In this document: positions 7,862 to 17,079 of the stretch, in pieces
How the letters are laid out: the number at the start of each line of letters is the position of its first letter
Position numbering within the stretch: position 1 is the first letter of the stretch
Source of the DNA: Verrucomicrobium sp.
GTDB lineage: Bacteria; Verrucomicrobiota; Verrucomicrobiia; Methylacidiphilales; GAS474
NCBI GenBank assembly: GCA_028283855.1
Contig: JAPWJX010000005.1
Location: forward strand, 124,001 to 188,000
Reading direction: 5' to 3'
Length of the DNA: 64,000 bases
The notes under the pieces: model-generated
What the model saw: the letters and a program-made list of their open reading frames with translations, nothing else
What the model was told of the DNA's origin: nothing
Databases searched by the model: none
Position numbers and translations under genes: made by a program

Positions 7862-10800
7862 TTTCCGGCGGGTTTGCCGGCCATGAGGGCCAGGAAGTGG
7901 GGATCGACGCGGTAGGGGTCCCAGCTGGTGTCGCCGATGGTGGCGGCGCGGAAGTCGTCCCCGCCGAGGGCGATGGCTTTGCCCAGCCAGCGGAAGGCTT
8001 CCTCCGGCTGGCGGGCGATGGCGTAGACGGAGCCCAGGCGGTAGCAGGCCACGGGGTTCTGGGGCTGGGCGGCGGCCTGCTTTTTTAGCAGCTCGATGGC
8101 CACGTCGATCCGGCCGGCGCGGACGAGGTTGGGCACGTAGGCGGAGGCTTGGTCCAGGGTCAGGGGGCTTTGCATGGTTTCCAAGACGTGTACGGCGTCG
8201 TTCCCGCGCTGGACGGCGAAGAGGACGTCGACGAGGCGGCGGGCCATGTCCCCGTTGCGGGGGTCGGCGCGGAGGGCGTCTTCCAGGTGGCGCTTTTCCT
8301 CCATGAGGTTCAGCCAGTTGATGACCTGGGCTTGCACGCCGCGAAACTGTTTGTTGGCGGGATCGTTGGCCACGGCGCCGTCGACCAGGGCGCGGATGGC
8401 CTGTTCCTGGTCGGTCTCGATGTAGAGGTTTACCAGGTGGAAGGTGAATTCCGGGTTGTAGGGGGCCAGTTGGAGGGATTGCTGGTAGGCGTAGATGGCC
8501 TCCGCCGTCAGGTGGCGGAAGGCGTAGATGTTTCCGATGGAGCCGCGCAGCTTGGCGAAGGATTTCTGCGCGTTCTCGTCCCGGAGGAATTTGGGGTCGG
8601 CCAGGAGCTTGGCGACGTAGGCGTCCCAGAAGGCGTGGTCTTTGGCGATGACTTCCGGGGGCAGGGAGGGCAGGGGATCGTGGTTGATCCGGATGAAGAG
8701 GCCGGCCGGGGTCAGGTAGGGATACATCCAGCCGATCGGGTAGCTCTCTTCCAGGTAGAAGGCGTGCTTGTCCTTGTTCTGGTCGAAGATGAGCTTTGTG
8801 ATCATTCCGGCGAAGGCAAAGATGTCTTCTGTGCTGTTGAAGTTGACTGCCTGGCCGACGGGGACGGTCTTGATCTTGGCCGCGGTCATCTCCCGCAGGA
8901 GCTGGTCGAATTCCGACCGGGTGGGGATGTAGATGCCCTCTTTGGGATAGGCCTTGTCGCGGCCCAGCCATTTCTCGAGCCAGTTGAACTCGCTCTGCCG
9001 GTAGCGGACGTCGTATTGGTCGGAGAGGTAGCGCAGGTAGTAGTTATCGCCCACGGCGTTCTGCGTGATGATGTAGAGGTCGGACCGGTCGAAGGAGGGG
9101 TCCCGTTTCCAGCGCTGGGGCTGGGTGCTCTCGCAGAAGATGGTGTAGGTGGGGATGAAGCGGCCCGGATCGGTGCCGCCGAAGATGACCGCACCCGGTT
9201 CCATGTCCCGCAGGGCGTCGGTGCCGTATTCCCAGCCGAACCAGTGGTTCCGCTGTTCTGAGGTGGCCCAGTTGGATCCCAGGGGGATGAGGGAGAGGAA
9301 GGGCAGGAGGCCCAGGGCCCAGTGGGGGACTTTTTCCTGCTGGCGCTTGGCCAGGGCCATGCCGGCCGCCGCGCCGTAGCCCAGGCCGATGACGAAGATG
9401 CAGTGCGCGGGCAGGTAGAAGCGGCGCCGGATGGCGTGGGTCTGCTTGTCCATCGAGTCCGGCGGGTCGAGGATGACCATGATGAAGGAGAGGGTCAGGA
9501 AGGCGGCCAGGAGGAAGAGGAGCCACCGCCGCCGGTCGTTCGGCAGGAAGGTGAAGAGGCCGAAGCTGAGGAGCGCCAGGAGGCAGAGGGGCAGGGAGAA
9601 GGTCTTTTCCAGGTAATCGACGTAGTAGAAGACGTTTTCCCCGATGCGTTGGGCGCGGATCAGGAGGGGCGCGGCGTTGGGGTTGTCCCCCTGCACGGGG
9701 AGGCCCAGCCAGGGGCCGAGGTTCCGTTGGAGCATGGCTGTCAGGCTGTTGTTGTATTGGCCGCGGCTGACGGCGCGGAAGAAGCCGCCCTTGCTGCGCG
9801 CGTAGCTCCAGTTGATCGGCGGGTTGGTGGAGGAGATGATCATCTCCGCGCTGTAGACGCTTAAGATGAGCCAGGAGCCGCCGATCATGCAGACCAGGAA
9901 GCGGCGGTCGAAGCGGGAGATGGCGATGCAGCCGAAGAGGAGCGCGGTGGCGCCCGCGATCATCCAGCCGGTGGAGGTGTCGATCTTGAACCATCCGCCG
10001 AAGGCCCAGGAGGGCACCAGGATGAGCGCCGCTCCCAGGGCCGCGCCGCCCAGGAAGCCAAGGGGGCTCCAGCCCTTCCGCACCTGGTAGAGGGCGAAGC
10101 CGATCAGGACGAAGAGAATGGCGAAACCGAGCCGCTGGGTGAGAAGAAGGAGGCCGCCGTCGTCCGAGAACCAGACCAGCATGGCCAGGGCGGAGATGGA
10201 GACGAGCAGGACGCCGGTCAGGAAGGTGGGGAAGAAGTCTCGCCGGGCCAGGAAGACGCCCAGGAGAAAGGCGGGGAGGACGAGGATGAGGGTCTCGTAG
10301 TGGTTGGTCATGCCCACCGCGTAGGCTAGGGAGGCGCGGAGGAGCCACTTGGTGGCCGCGGGCTCGTGCATCCAGCGGTAGAAGAGGCAGAGGGTGACGG
10401 CCAGGAGGAAGGCGTTGAGGGAATAGACCTCCGTGATGACGCTCTGGCTCCACATCACGTCGCTAAAGCCCAGAGTGAGGCCCGCCGTGACGGAGGCGAA
10501 GAGGGGGATCAGCCAGTTGGGCAGGCCTTCGTCCTTGGCCTTGTGGCCGGGGGTGTGGCCGTCCAGGACCCAGCGGGTGGAGTGGGCGACGAGGCCGGTG
10601 ACGACGGCGTTGGCCAGCGCGCCGAAGAGGGCGGAGAATAGGTTGACCCGCCAGGCGACATTGCCGAAGGGGAAGAGGGAGACGAAGGTGTGGGTAAGGA
10701 GTGTCCACAGGGGGTAACCCGGCGGATGGCAGACGCCCAGGGTGACGGCCGCCGTGGTGTATTCCCCGGAGTCTTCCAGCGTGACGGAAGGGGCCAGGGT

Positions 10801-10929
10801 AAAGAGGTACAGGGCGAAGGTGACGAGGCCCACCAAGGCCCCCGCCGCCTGGGGTACGGGAATGGAATGCCCGCGCCAGGTGACGTGGAAGGCCGAATGA
10901 GCAGATTTCACCCCGCCATACAAAGGCAT
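7858..10929 (-). CDS. DUF2723 / GT117-type membrane glycosyltransferase with TPR repeats
   Basis: A 1023-residue protein. The N-terminal two thirds has many hydrophobic segments and the DUF2723 signature near residues 47-75 ([20 protein letters not shown], then PGYPLW), resembling protein O-mannosyltransferases; this group is now GT117. From about residue 740 the protein is soluble, with helical repeats resembling TPRs ([35 protein letters not shown]). It probably transfers sugar from a polyprenyl donor outside the inner membrane, but donor and acceptor are unknown. Start MPLYGGV at 10929 lies two bases after ogg. Confidence 0.85.
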   Translation of the reverse strand: MPLYGGVKSAHSAFHVTWRGHSIPVPQAAGALVGLVTFALYLFTLAPSVTLEDSGEYTTAAVTLGVCHPPGYPLWTLLTHTFVSLFPFGNVAWRVNLFSALFGALANAVVTGLVAHSTRWVLDGHTPGHKAKDEGLPNWLIPLFASVTAGLTLGFSDVMWSQSVITEVYSLNAFLLAVTLCLFYRWMHEPAATKWLLRASLAYAVGMTNHYETLILVLPAFLLGVFLARRDFFPTFLTGVLLVSISALAMLVWFSDDGGLLLLTQRLGFAILFVLIGFALYQVRKGWSPLGFLGGAALGAALILVPSWAFGGWFKIDTSTGWMIAGATALLFGCIAISRFDRRFLVCMIGGSWLILSVYSAEMIISSTNPPINWSYARSKGGFFRAVSRGQYNNSLTAMLQRNLGPWLGLPVQGDNPNAAPLLIRAQRIGENVFYYVDYLEKTFSLPLCLLALLSFGLFTFLPNDRRRWLLFLLAAFLTLSFIMVILDPPDSMDKQTHAIRRRFYLPAHCIFVIGLGYGAAAGMALAKRQQEKVPHWALGLLPFLSLIPLGSNWATSEQRNHWFGWEYGTDALRDMEPGAVIFGGTDPGRFIPTYTIFCESTQPQRWKRDPSFDRSDLYIITQNAVGDNYYLRYLSDQYDVRYRQSEFNWLEKWLGRDKAYPKEGIYIPTRSEFDQLLREMTAAKIKTVPVGQAVNFNSTEDIFAFAGMITKLIFDQNKDKHAFYLEESYPIGWMYPYLTPAGLFIRINHDPLPSLPPEVIAKDHAFWDAYVAKLLADPKFLRDENAQKSFAKLRGSIGNIYAFRHLTAEAIYAYQQSLQLAPYNPEFTFHLVNLYIETDQEQAIRALVDGAVANDPANKQFRGVQAQVINWLNLMEEKRHLEDALRADPRNGDMARRLVDVLFAVQRGNDAVHVLETMQSPLTLDQASAYVPNLVRAGRIDVAIELLKKQAAAQPQNPVACYRLGSVYAIARQPEEAFRWLGKAIALGGDDFRAATIGDTSWDPYRVDPHFLALMAGKPAGK

Positions 10930-10931
10930 TT

Positions 10932-11846
10932 TCAGCCGCCCGCAAGGCGTTTTATGCGCCGTTTTTTGGGCTTCCTGAGGGGAGCCATCGCGGCGGGAGG
11001 CCGGGCGGTCCGGACCCAGTGGAAAAGGTACTGCTGGGCGTAGCCCCGGTAGGGGCCGAAATAGCTCTGGCTGAAGGCGCGGAGACGGGCGGCGTCCGGG
11101 CGGCGGCGGGTGAAGTAGAGTTGCCGCAAAACCCGCTCCACCCAGACGTCTATGGGAAAGGCGTCGTACCGCCGGTAGGCAAAGAGCAGGACGCAGTCGG
11201 CGATCTTCGGTCCCACGCCGGGGAGGCCGACGAGGACTTCCCGCGCGGCGTCTGTCGGCAGGGCGTGGAGGGCCTGGAGATCGACCTCTCCCGCCGCCAC
11301 GCGGGCGGCGGTGCCGTGGAGGCTCCTGGCCCGGAAGCCCAGGCGGCATTCCCGCAGCGCGGCCTCTCCGGCCTCCGCCACGGCGGCGGGGGTGGGGAAG
11401 CCGTGGAGCCCCGGCGCGCCCTTCCAGGGGGGGCCGAAGCGGCGGCGCAGAGTTTGGTTGATCTGCTCGATCTGCGGGATCTGTTTTACCGCCGAGCAGA
11501 TGAAGGAGGCCAGAGTCTCCCACGGTTCCTGGGCCAGGAGGCGGAGCCGGGGGGCGTAGAGGGTGGCTTCCGCCAGCCAGGCGTCGGCGGGGAAGGTGCC
11601 CAACGCGGCGTCCAGGTCGACGTCGAGGCCGAAGTAGCGGCGCACGGCCTCTTCCTTGAGCGCGGCGGGGCCCAGGACGGCGCCGTCGGCCCCGATGCGG
11701 CAGGGGGCGGGCCCAATCCAGCCTTCCCAGACCTCTCTGTGCCGTGTCCAGCAGAAGGCCTGGCCGGAGCGGAGCGTGGCGTCGACATTGACGTCGGCGG
11801 CGGAGAGCCTGGTCACCGTGCGCCAGGGAGTTGACGGGCGAGCCAT
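10932..11846 (-). CDS. ogg: 8-oxoguanine DNA glycosylase, OGG1 family
   Basis: A bifunctional DNA glycosylase/AP lyase that removes 8-oxoguanine. The 304 residues show the OGG1 N-terminal domain and the helix-hairpin-helix (LVGLPGVGPKIADCVLLF) with catalytic lysine K214 and aspartate D233 (FPIDVWVER), 19 residues apart as in human OGG1 (K249/D268). Bacterial OGG1-type enzymes are less common than MutM. The C-terminal tail is very basic (RKPKKRRIKR). First gene of the operon ogg - GT117 - queH - GNAT. Confidence 0.92.
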   Translation of the reverse strand: MARPSTPWRTVTRLSAADVNVDATLRSGQAFCWTRHREVWEGWIGPAPCRIGADGAVLGPAALKEEAVRRYFGLDVDLDAALGTFPADAWLAEATLYAPRLRLLAQEPWETLASFICSAVKQIPQIEQINQTLRRRFGPPWKGAPGLHGFPTPAAVAEAGEAALRECRLGFRARSLHGTAARVAAGEVDLQALHALPTDAAREVLVGLPGVGPKIADCVLLFAYRRYDAFPIDVWVERVLRQLYFTRRRPDAARLRAFSQSYFGPYRGYAQQYLFHWVRTARPPAAMAPLRKPKKRRIKRLAGG

Positions 11847-11879
11847 TCCCTACAAAGTAGCCTTTTCGGGCCGAATCTC

Positions 11880-12596
11880 ATGCGAAAAACGCTCTGCCTC
11901 CTGCTCTGCCTCGCGGCTTCCGCCTTCGGCGCGGAGGCGCCGCCCACGGCGGTCCGCTGCGTTTTCCCGCAACAAGGCCAGGTGATCGAGGGGAATTCGG
12001 TCCGCGTTCAGGCGGCGCTGGAGCACCACCGCTCCGGGCAGCGCATCCGGCTCATCTTGGACAACGGAGCGCCGCAGGATCTGCCTGCCCCGGATCATGC
12101 CCTGGTGCTTAAAAACCTGCCGGAAGGGGGCCACACCCTCCGCCTCTGGGCCTCCCGGGCCAATGGCGCCGCCTTGGCCAATCCGGAGGCCTTCACGCTG
12201 GTTCGCTTCTTCGTCGGGCGGCGGGATTTCCAAAACCGGCTCGATCCGGAGACGCCTTTCCTGACCGCCACGCTGCCGGAGGAGGGAATGGACGGGGGGA
12301 TCGACCACCAGGTCACCTTCGACTTTCTTTTGGCCAACGCGGTCCTTTCCAAGGACGGCGGCTTCGTTGTCCGCTGCTCTCTCAACCAGCAGCAGCGGGT
12401 CCTGACGGAGCGCAAGGCGGTGACGTGGGAGGACCTCACGCCGGGACGCTACCAATTCACCGCCGAGCTGCTCACCAGCGACCTGGAGCCAGTCCCCGGC
12501 CTCTTCAACCGGGTGACGCGGATGGTGGACGTGCCGATGACCGCCAGGGCGCTGCCCCCCGTGGGCACGGCCAGCCGGAAGCGGCCGGAGGATTAG
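11880..12596 (+). CDS. Hypothetical secreted protein, probably beta-sandwich domains
   Basis: The 238 residues open with a clear signal peptide (MRKTLCLLLCLAASAFGAEA, cleavage near FGA-EA). The mature part looks like two Ig-like or fibronectin-like units: alternating strands with GNSVRVQAALE and LPEGGHTLRLWASRA, then LTPGRYQFTAELLTSD. No catalytic motif is visible. It diverges from ogg across a 33-base gap and ends 4 bases from the convergent malQ. Function unknown. Confidence 0.7.
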   Translation: MRKTLCLLLCLAASAFGAEAPPTAVRCVFPQQGQVIEGNSVRVQAALEHHRSGQRIRLILDNGAPQDLPAPDHALVLKNLPEGGHTLRLWASRANGAALANPEAFTLVRFFVGRRDFQNRLDPETPFLTATLPEEGMDGGIDHQVTFDFLLANAVLSKDGGFVVRCSLNQQQRVLTERKAVTWEDLTPGRYQFTAELLTSDLEPVPGLFNRVTRMVDVPMTARALPPVGTASRKRPED

Positions 12597-12600
12597 GCCC

Positions 12601-14301
12601 CTAGGCCCGGCTGGTCTGGCCGATCAGTTCCGTGGCGGAACGGATCCGCTGCGCGTAGGTGGGATCTTCCAGGAAGGACTTGAGGGGGCGGTCGAGGCGC
12701 TGGCTCCAATTGGCCGCGCCGACGGAGCCGGGTTCGTTGAACCGCTGCTTGGTTCCCAGCAGGTCGGTGATCATCAGCACGGCCAGCCAGCAGGGGGACT
12801 GGAAGAGGACTTCCAGCAGGCGGTGGTGCAGGCTGTCGGTAAAGTGGCGGGGGGCGTCCTCATGCCGCCAACCCAGGTAATCCATGAAGTGCTGTACTTC
12901 CCGCCAGCCTGCGTCGCCGTCCGGGCCGGTCCAGTGCTGCACCAGCTTTTCGTAGAACGTCGCCACCGGCTCGTGGTCGTGCGTGGAGTAGGTGATGAGG
13001 TTGATCTTCGGATAGGCCTCGAAGCGCTTGTAGGAGCGGTCGGAATCCTGCCGTTCGAAGATCGGGATGGTGAAGCCCGGGATGCCCAGTTCCTGCAGGA
13101 GGGGGCGGACGTAATCGGGCACCATGCCCAGGTCCTCCGCCACCACGGGCGCGCCGTGGGCGGCGTCCTGGATCATCTGCAGCAGGGCCTTGCCCTCCGC
13201 CGCGTTCAGCTCGGCGGAGGCGGCGGGCTCGTCCGCGCGGGGAATGAAGCGGGGCAGGCGGCCGTCGGCGTGGCGGGCGGCTTCCTCTTCGGAAAGGTTG
13301 ACGAATTCGGCGTTCCGCTCCGGCGTCCAGGGGAAGGAATAGACGCGGAAAAAACCCAGCACGTGGTCGATGCGGAAGGAGTGGAAAACCTGGCAGGTGG
13401 CCCCCACGCGGCGGCGCCACCAGGCAAAGTTCTGCGTCCGGTGCAGCTCCCACGGGTAAATGGGGATGCCCCAGTTCTGCCCCCAGCGGGTGGTGAAGGG
13501 GTCGCCCTGGAAGAAACGCTCCGGCGGCGCGCCGCCCGACCAGCTCATGTCGAAGAGTTCCTGCTGCGCCCAGACGTCGGCGCTGTAGCGGCTGACGCCG
13601 AAGGGGATGTCCCCCATGAGGGAGACGCCCTGCGCCGTGGCGTGGCGCTTGGTGCGGTCCCACTGGCGGTAGGCGACCCACTGGACGAAGCCGTAGAACG
13701 CGCGGGAGCGCTCCAGCTCCTTCTTCTCCGCGTCGGGGCGGGCGGCGAGCCATTTTTCCGCCTCGTCCGGGCGGCGGACGGAGGGGTTCCACAGGGGCCA
13801 CCGCTCGTCGCCGTGGTGGTGGTCCAGGAGAGTGCGGAAGAGGGTATAGGCGGGCAGCCACGCGCTCTCCTGGCGGAATTTCTCCCATTCCCGCCGCAGG
13901 GGTTCTTCCCCGGCCGCCTGGAAGTGGGCGAAGGCCAGGCGGAGCAGCTCCAGCTTCAGCCGCTTGACGCGAGGGTAGTCGACGGCGGGGCCGTCCAACT
14001 CCTGGCGGACTTCCAGGTGGGCCAGGGCCTGGAGGTGTTCTTCCAGAAGGCCGGGCACCTCGTCCGGCGTCATGCGCAGGAGGGCCGGCTCCAGGGCCAC
14101 GGAGCTGATCGCGTTATAGGGGCTGTTGTCGCCGCCGGTTTCGTTGATAGGGAGGATCTGGAGCCAGCGGAACTTCTGCACGGCGCAGAAATCGATGGCG
14201 GCGCGCATCGAGACGGAGTCGCCGATGCCCAGGTCGCCCACTTCCCGCAGGGCGAAGGCCGGAACCAGGATGCCGGCTGCTTTTTCAGAGAGAGAAGGCA
14301 T
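12601..14301 (-). CDS. malQ: 4-alpha-glucanotransferase (amylomaltase)
   Basis: A GH77 cytosolic enzyme that moves glucan segments between maltodextrins. The 566 residues carry the three catalytic acids: nucleophile D312 (FRIDHVLGFF), acid/base E389 (VVAEDLGMVP) and D442 (YSTHDHEP). The N-terminal AAGILVPAFALREVGDLGIGD is typical. I place the start at ATG 14301 (MPSLSEKAAG); an in-frame ATG at 14331 would add ten untypical residues. No glycogen genes are adjacent. Confidence 0.94.
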   Translation of the reverse strand: MPSLSEKAAGILVPAFALREVGDLGIGDSVSMRAAIDFCAVQKFRWLQILPINETGGDNSPYNAISSVALEPALLRMTPDEVPGLLEEHLQALAHLEVRQELDGPAVDYPRVKRLKLELLRLAFAHFQAAGEEPLRREWEKFRQESAWLPAYTLFRTLLDHHHGDERWPLWNPSVRRPDEAEKWLAARPDAEKKELERSRAFYGFVQWVAYRQWDRTKRHATAQGVSLMGDIPFGVSRYSADVWAQQELFDMSWSGGAPPERFFQGDPFTTRWGQNWGIPIYPWELHRTQNFAWWRRRVGATCQVFHSFRIDHVLGFFRVYSFPWTPERNAEFVNLSEEEAARHADGRLPRFIPRADEPAASAELNAAEGKALLQMIQDAAHGAPVVAEDLGMVPDYVRPLLQELGIPGFTIPIFERQDSDRSYKRFEAYPKINLITYSTHDHEPVATFYEKLVQHWTGPDGDAGWREVQHFMDYLGWRHEDAPRHFTDSLHHRLLEVLFQSPCWLAVLMITDLLGTKQRFNEPGSVGAANWSQRLDRPLKSFLEDPTYAQRIRSATELIGQTSRA

Positions 14302-14378
14302 GAACCGGCAACCTAGTCTAGCCCAGGCCATTTTTCAACTGGCGCGATCCCTTCTCCGGTCCCAGAATAATCCTCCCC

Positions 14379-15191
14379 ATGGAAGCCAAACCGCTCCGCC
14401 CGAAGGAAGGCCTCTTCGTCCTCCACCTTTTCTACACCATCGACCGCCTAGTCTGGCAGAACGTTCCCCTGCCGGAGCGGCAGGCCAATTGGGACCGCCT
14501 CCAGCGGATCATCGAGGAGGCCGCCGCCGCCGACCAAGGCCAGGTCGTCACCTGCGCCATGATCGCCCGGGCCGACATCGGCTTCATGCTCCTGGGAGCC
14601 GATCTCCATTCCCTTCAACGGATCGAGAAGCAGATCGCCGCCTCCCTCGGCGCGGGCGTTCTTAAGCCGGTTTTCACCTTCTTCTCCCTCACGGAGCGGT
14701 CCGAATACACCCAGACGGAGGAGGAATACCAGATGGAGCTGCAGGCCCGGGGCGTCGTCCCCGCCAGCCCCGATTACGAGGGGAAAATGGAGGCCTTCCG
14801 CCAGCGCATCGCCCACTACACGGAGGCCCGCCTCTACCCGAAGCTGCCCGATTGGGAATTCTTCGCCTTTTATCCCATGCTCAAGCGCCGCGACGGCGGG
14901 GACAACTGGTACACCATTCCCCACACCCTGCGGAAAAAGCTGATGCTGGGCCACGCCGCCGTGGGCCGCACCTACAGCGGCCGGGTCCAGCAGCTGGTCA
15001 CCGGCGCCACCGGCCTGGACGATTGGGAATGGGGCGTCACCCTCTTTGCCCACGATCCCTACGACGTGAAATCGATCGTCTACGAGATGCGCTTTGACGA
15101 AGTCAGTTCCCGCTACGGCGGCTTCGGCGCCTTCTACACCGGCCTTGTCCTGCCCCTGGCGGAGATTTGGAAGCGGCTCGACCTCGAATAG
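14379..15191 (+). CDS. hemQ: Coproheme decarboxylase, HemQ/ChdC type (chlorite dismutase family)
   Basis: HemQ turns coproheme III into protoheme in the coproporphyrin-dependent heme route. The 270 residues match the family in the C-terminal half: Y165 in FYPMLKRR (the catalytic tyrosine position), then WYTIPHTLRKKLMLGH with proximal haem ligand H192, then DDWEWGVTLFAHDPYDVKSI and YEMRFDEVSSRYGGFG. True chlorite dismutases have a distal Arg and lack this Tyr arrangement, so decarboxylase is preferred. It is followed by lipA after 22 bases. Heme from this route could feed the haem A genes at 31461-33404. Confidence 0.88.
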   Translation: MEAKPLRPKEGLFVLHLFYTIDRLVWQNVPLPERQANWDRLQRIIEEAAAADQGQVVTCAMIARADIGFMLLGADLHSLQRIEKQIAASLGAGVLKPVFTFFSLTERSEYTQTEEEYQMELQARGVVPASPDYEGKMEAFRQRIAHYTEARLYPKLPDWEFFAFYPMLKRRDGGDNWYTIPHTLRKKLMLGHAAVGRTYSGRVQQLVTGATGLDDWEWGVTLFAHDPYDVKSIVYEMRFDEVSSRYGGFGAFYTGLVLPLAEIWKRLDLE

Positions 15192-15213
15192 GGAAAAGAG
15201 GTAGTCTTTTTTC

Positions 15214-16119
15214 ATGGATCCGGCCCCGCTCCCCCTCGACCGCAAGCCGCCCTGGCTCCGGGCCAAAATCCCCGGCGGCGCGGCTTATGCGGAAGTGCGC
15301 CAGATCGTCGACCAGCGGCGCCTCCACACCGTTTGCGAAAGCGCCCAGTGCCCCAATTTGGGCGAGTGCTGGTCCCGCCGCACGGCCACGATCATGATCC
15401 TGGGCAACATCTGCACCCGCGCCTGCGGCTTTTGCGCCGTGCAGACCGGCCGCCCCACGGAGCTGGACCGGGACGAGCCCCGCCGCGTGGCGGAGGCGAT
15501 CCGCCTCATGGACCTCAAGCACGCCGTCATCACCTCCGTGGCCCGGGACGAGCTGAAGGACGGCGGCGCCGGCATCTGGGCGGAAACCATCCGGGAAGTC
15601 CGCAAGGTCAACCCGGAAACCCGCATCGAGGTGCTCATCCCCGACTTCAAGGGCCGGGAGGAAGACCTCATGACCGTCTTGGCCGCCAAGCCGGACATCC
15701 TCAATCACAACGTGGAGACGGTGCCCCGCCTCCACCCCATGGTCCGGGCCCAGGCGAAGTATGAGCGCTCCCTGGAGCTGCTCCGCCGCGCCAAGGCGGC
15801 GGGCTTCGTCACCAAGACGGGGCTCATGCTGGGCATCGGGGAGGAATTGCCGGAGATCGAGGCGACCCTGCGCGACATTGCCGCCGAGAAGGTCGATATT
15901 TTGACCCTGGGCCAATACCTGCGCCCTTCCCAGCAACACCTCCCCATGACCCGCTGGGTCACGCCGGAAGAGTTCCGTTCCTGGAAGGAATTCGCGCTGG
16001 GGATCGGCTTCGGCGTCGTCGAGTCCGGCCCGCTGGTCCGCAGCTCCTACCACGCCGACGAGCAGTCCGCCCGCTACGCGGACGAGAAGCCCGCCCTGGC
16101 GACTCCCGCCGCGGCCTAA
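15214..16119 (+). CDS. lipA: Lipoyl synthase
   Basis: A radical SAM enzyme that inserts two sulfurs into protein-bound octanoyl groups. The 301 residues have the auxiliary cluster motif C41, C46, C52 (CESAQCPNLGEC) and the radical SAM motif C67-x3-C71-x2-C74 (CTRACGFC). The C-terminal RSSYHA supplies the serine ligand of the auxiliary cluster. A GAGGTAG-like ribosome site precedes ATG 15214. lipB is not in the window. The 3' end overlaps plsC tail to tail by 4 bases. Confidence 0.96.
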   Translation: MDPAPLPLDRKPPWLRAKIPGGAAYAEVRQIVDQRRLHTVCESAQCPNLGECWSRRTATIMILGNICTRACGFCAVQTGRPTELDRDEPRRVAEAIRLMDLKHAVITSVARDELKDGGAGIWAETIREVRKVNPETRIEVLIPDFKGREEDLMTVLAAKPDILNHNVETVPRLHPMVRAQAKYERSLELLRRAKAAGFVTKTGLMLGIGEELPEIEATLRDIAAEKVDILTLGQYLRPSQQHLPMTRWVTPEEFRSWKEFALGIGFGVVESGPLVRSSYHADEQSARYADEKPALATPAAA

Positions 16120-16787
16120 GCCTCCGCCCAGCGTTCCTGCGCGGAACGGGGCATTTCCTCGTCCCGGATCACGTAGCGCTCCCGCATCTCTGCCGCCAGC
16201 GCGCGCAGGCGGTCTTCCAGTTCCCGGGCCAAAACAGTGCGGTTGGCGTGCGGATCGGCCTCAAAGGCTGGGCCGAAGCCGATGAAGACGCGGCACCCCC
16301 GCAACCAGGAGCGCCATTGGTAGAGCTGGTCGGCTCCCAGGATGATGGCGGGGACAATGGGTACGGCGGCTGTCTGGGCCAAGGCCAGGGAGCCCGCGTT
16401 GATCGGCGCTCCCCCCAGCAGGGAAGTGGCCCCGTGCCGGATGCCGCCTTCGACGAAAATGCCCACCAGCTTTCCGCTTTTCAGCCGTCGCAGGCTTTCC
16501 TTCACCACGCTCAGATCCTGGCGGCCGCGGTCGATGGGGAAGGCGTTCATCCCGCGCAGGACGGCTCGGGGGAGGGGTTTCACGAAAAACTCGGCCGAGG
16601 CGATGTAGTCGATCGGGCGCAGGATGCGCGTGGCGATGAGCGTGGGATCGAAGTGGCTGATGTGGTTGGCCGCCAGAATGGCCGGGCCGGAAGGGGGGAC
16701 GTTTTTCCGCCCGTGAACGTGGACGCGGGCGGGCAGATGGATTCCCCTGCAAAAGACTTGGGCGAATCGGTAAAACCAAGCCGACAT
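16116..16787 (-). CDS. plsC: 1-acyl-sn-glycerol-3-phosphate acyltransferase (PlsC family)
   Basis: The 223 residues carry the acyltransferase motifs in order: NHISHFDP (catalytic H-x4-D, about residues 41-48), FPIDRGRQD, FVEGGIRHG and VPIVPAIILG. The enzyme makes phosphatidic acid from lysophosphatidate at the inner membrane; other lysophospholipid acceptors are possible. The start codon is only 10 bases after the 3' CCA of tRNA-Val on the same strand, and this gap (pyrimidine-rich on the coding strand) holds no Shine-Dalgarno site. Confidence 0.9.
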   Translation of the reverse strand: MSAWFYRFAQVFCRGIHLPARVHVHGRKNVPPSGPAILAANHISHFDPTLIATRILRPIDYIASAEFFVKPLPRAVLRGMNAFPIDRGRQDLSVVKESLRRLKSGKLVGIFVEGGIRHGATSLLGGAPINAGSLALAQTAAVPIVPAIILGADQLYQWRSWLRGCRVFIGFGPAFEADPHANRTVLARELEDRLRALAAEMRERYVIRDEEMPRSAQERWAEA

Positions 16788-16797
16788 GGAGGGAAAG

Positions 16798-16872
16798 TGG
16801 TGCGCGGTACAGGGTTTGAACCTGTGACCCCTACAGTGTCAATGTAGTGCTCTACCGCTGAGCTAACCGCGC
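16798..16872 (-). tRNA. tRNA-Val (GAC anticodon), CCA encoded
   Basis: On the minus strand the sequence folds into a full cloverleaf: acceptor GCGCGGT (16866-16872) with ACCGCGC (16802-16808), D arm GCTC/GAGC, anticodon loop TTGACAC giving GAC, and T arm with GGTTCAAACC. The discriminator is A and the CCA end is encoded at 16798-16800. The GAC anticodon reads GUC and GUU valine codons. It is probably cotranscribed with plsC. Confidence 0.95.
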
Positions 16873-16986
16873 AAGGAGGGCTGAACGTAGGGAATCCTGA
16901 ACCGGTTGGCAATGTCTTTTACAGAGAGAAAATCGTTTTTTTCCTTCAGCTTCGGCGGTTTTTAGCCGGTGGAGAGAGGGGGGCCG

Positions 16987-17066
16987 CGCCTCTCCAAATG
17001 GCACAGCGATTTGGCACATTCTTTAAGAGACGCCTCGGAAAATTGCTACAGTGATTTGCTACATCC
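16987..17066. repeat. Two-unit tandem repeat with internal 13-base repeats
   Basis: Two diverged copies lie 44 bases apart, each starting with CGCCTC (16987 and 17031). Each holds a pair of half-sites spaced 13 bases: TGGCACA at 16999 and again at 17012 in copy one, TTGCTACA at 17043 and 17056 in copy two. The spacer GCGATT/GTGATT is nearly the same in both. Half-sites agree within a copy but differ between copies. The array lies in the 207-base gap (16873-17079) between tRNA-Val and the glycosylphosphotransferase gene; nothing else is evident in that gap. Confidence 0.6.
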
Positions 17067-17079
17067 CGGAGGCCCCGGA

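Noticed and set aside
16999-17021. TGGCAC-rich site as a sigma-54 promoter
   Set aside because: TGGCAC is present but the GG-to-GC spacing is wrong, and the second copy lacks GG; the pattern is better explained as a direct repeat.
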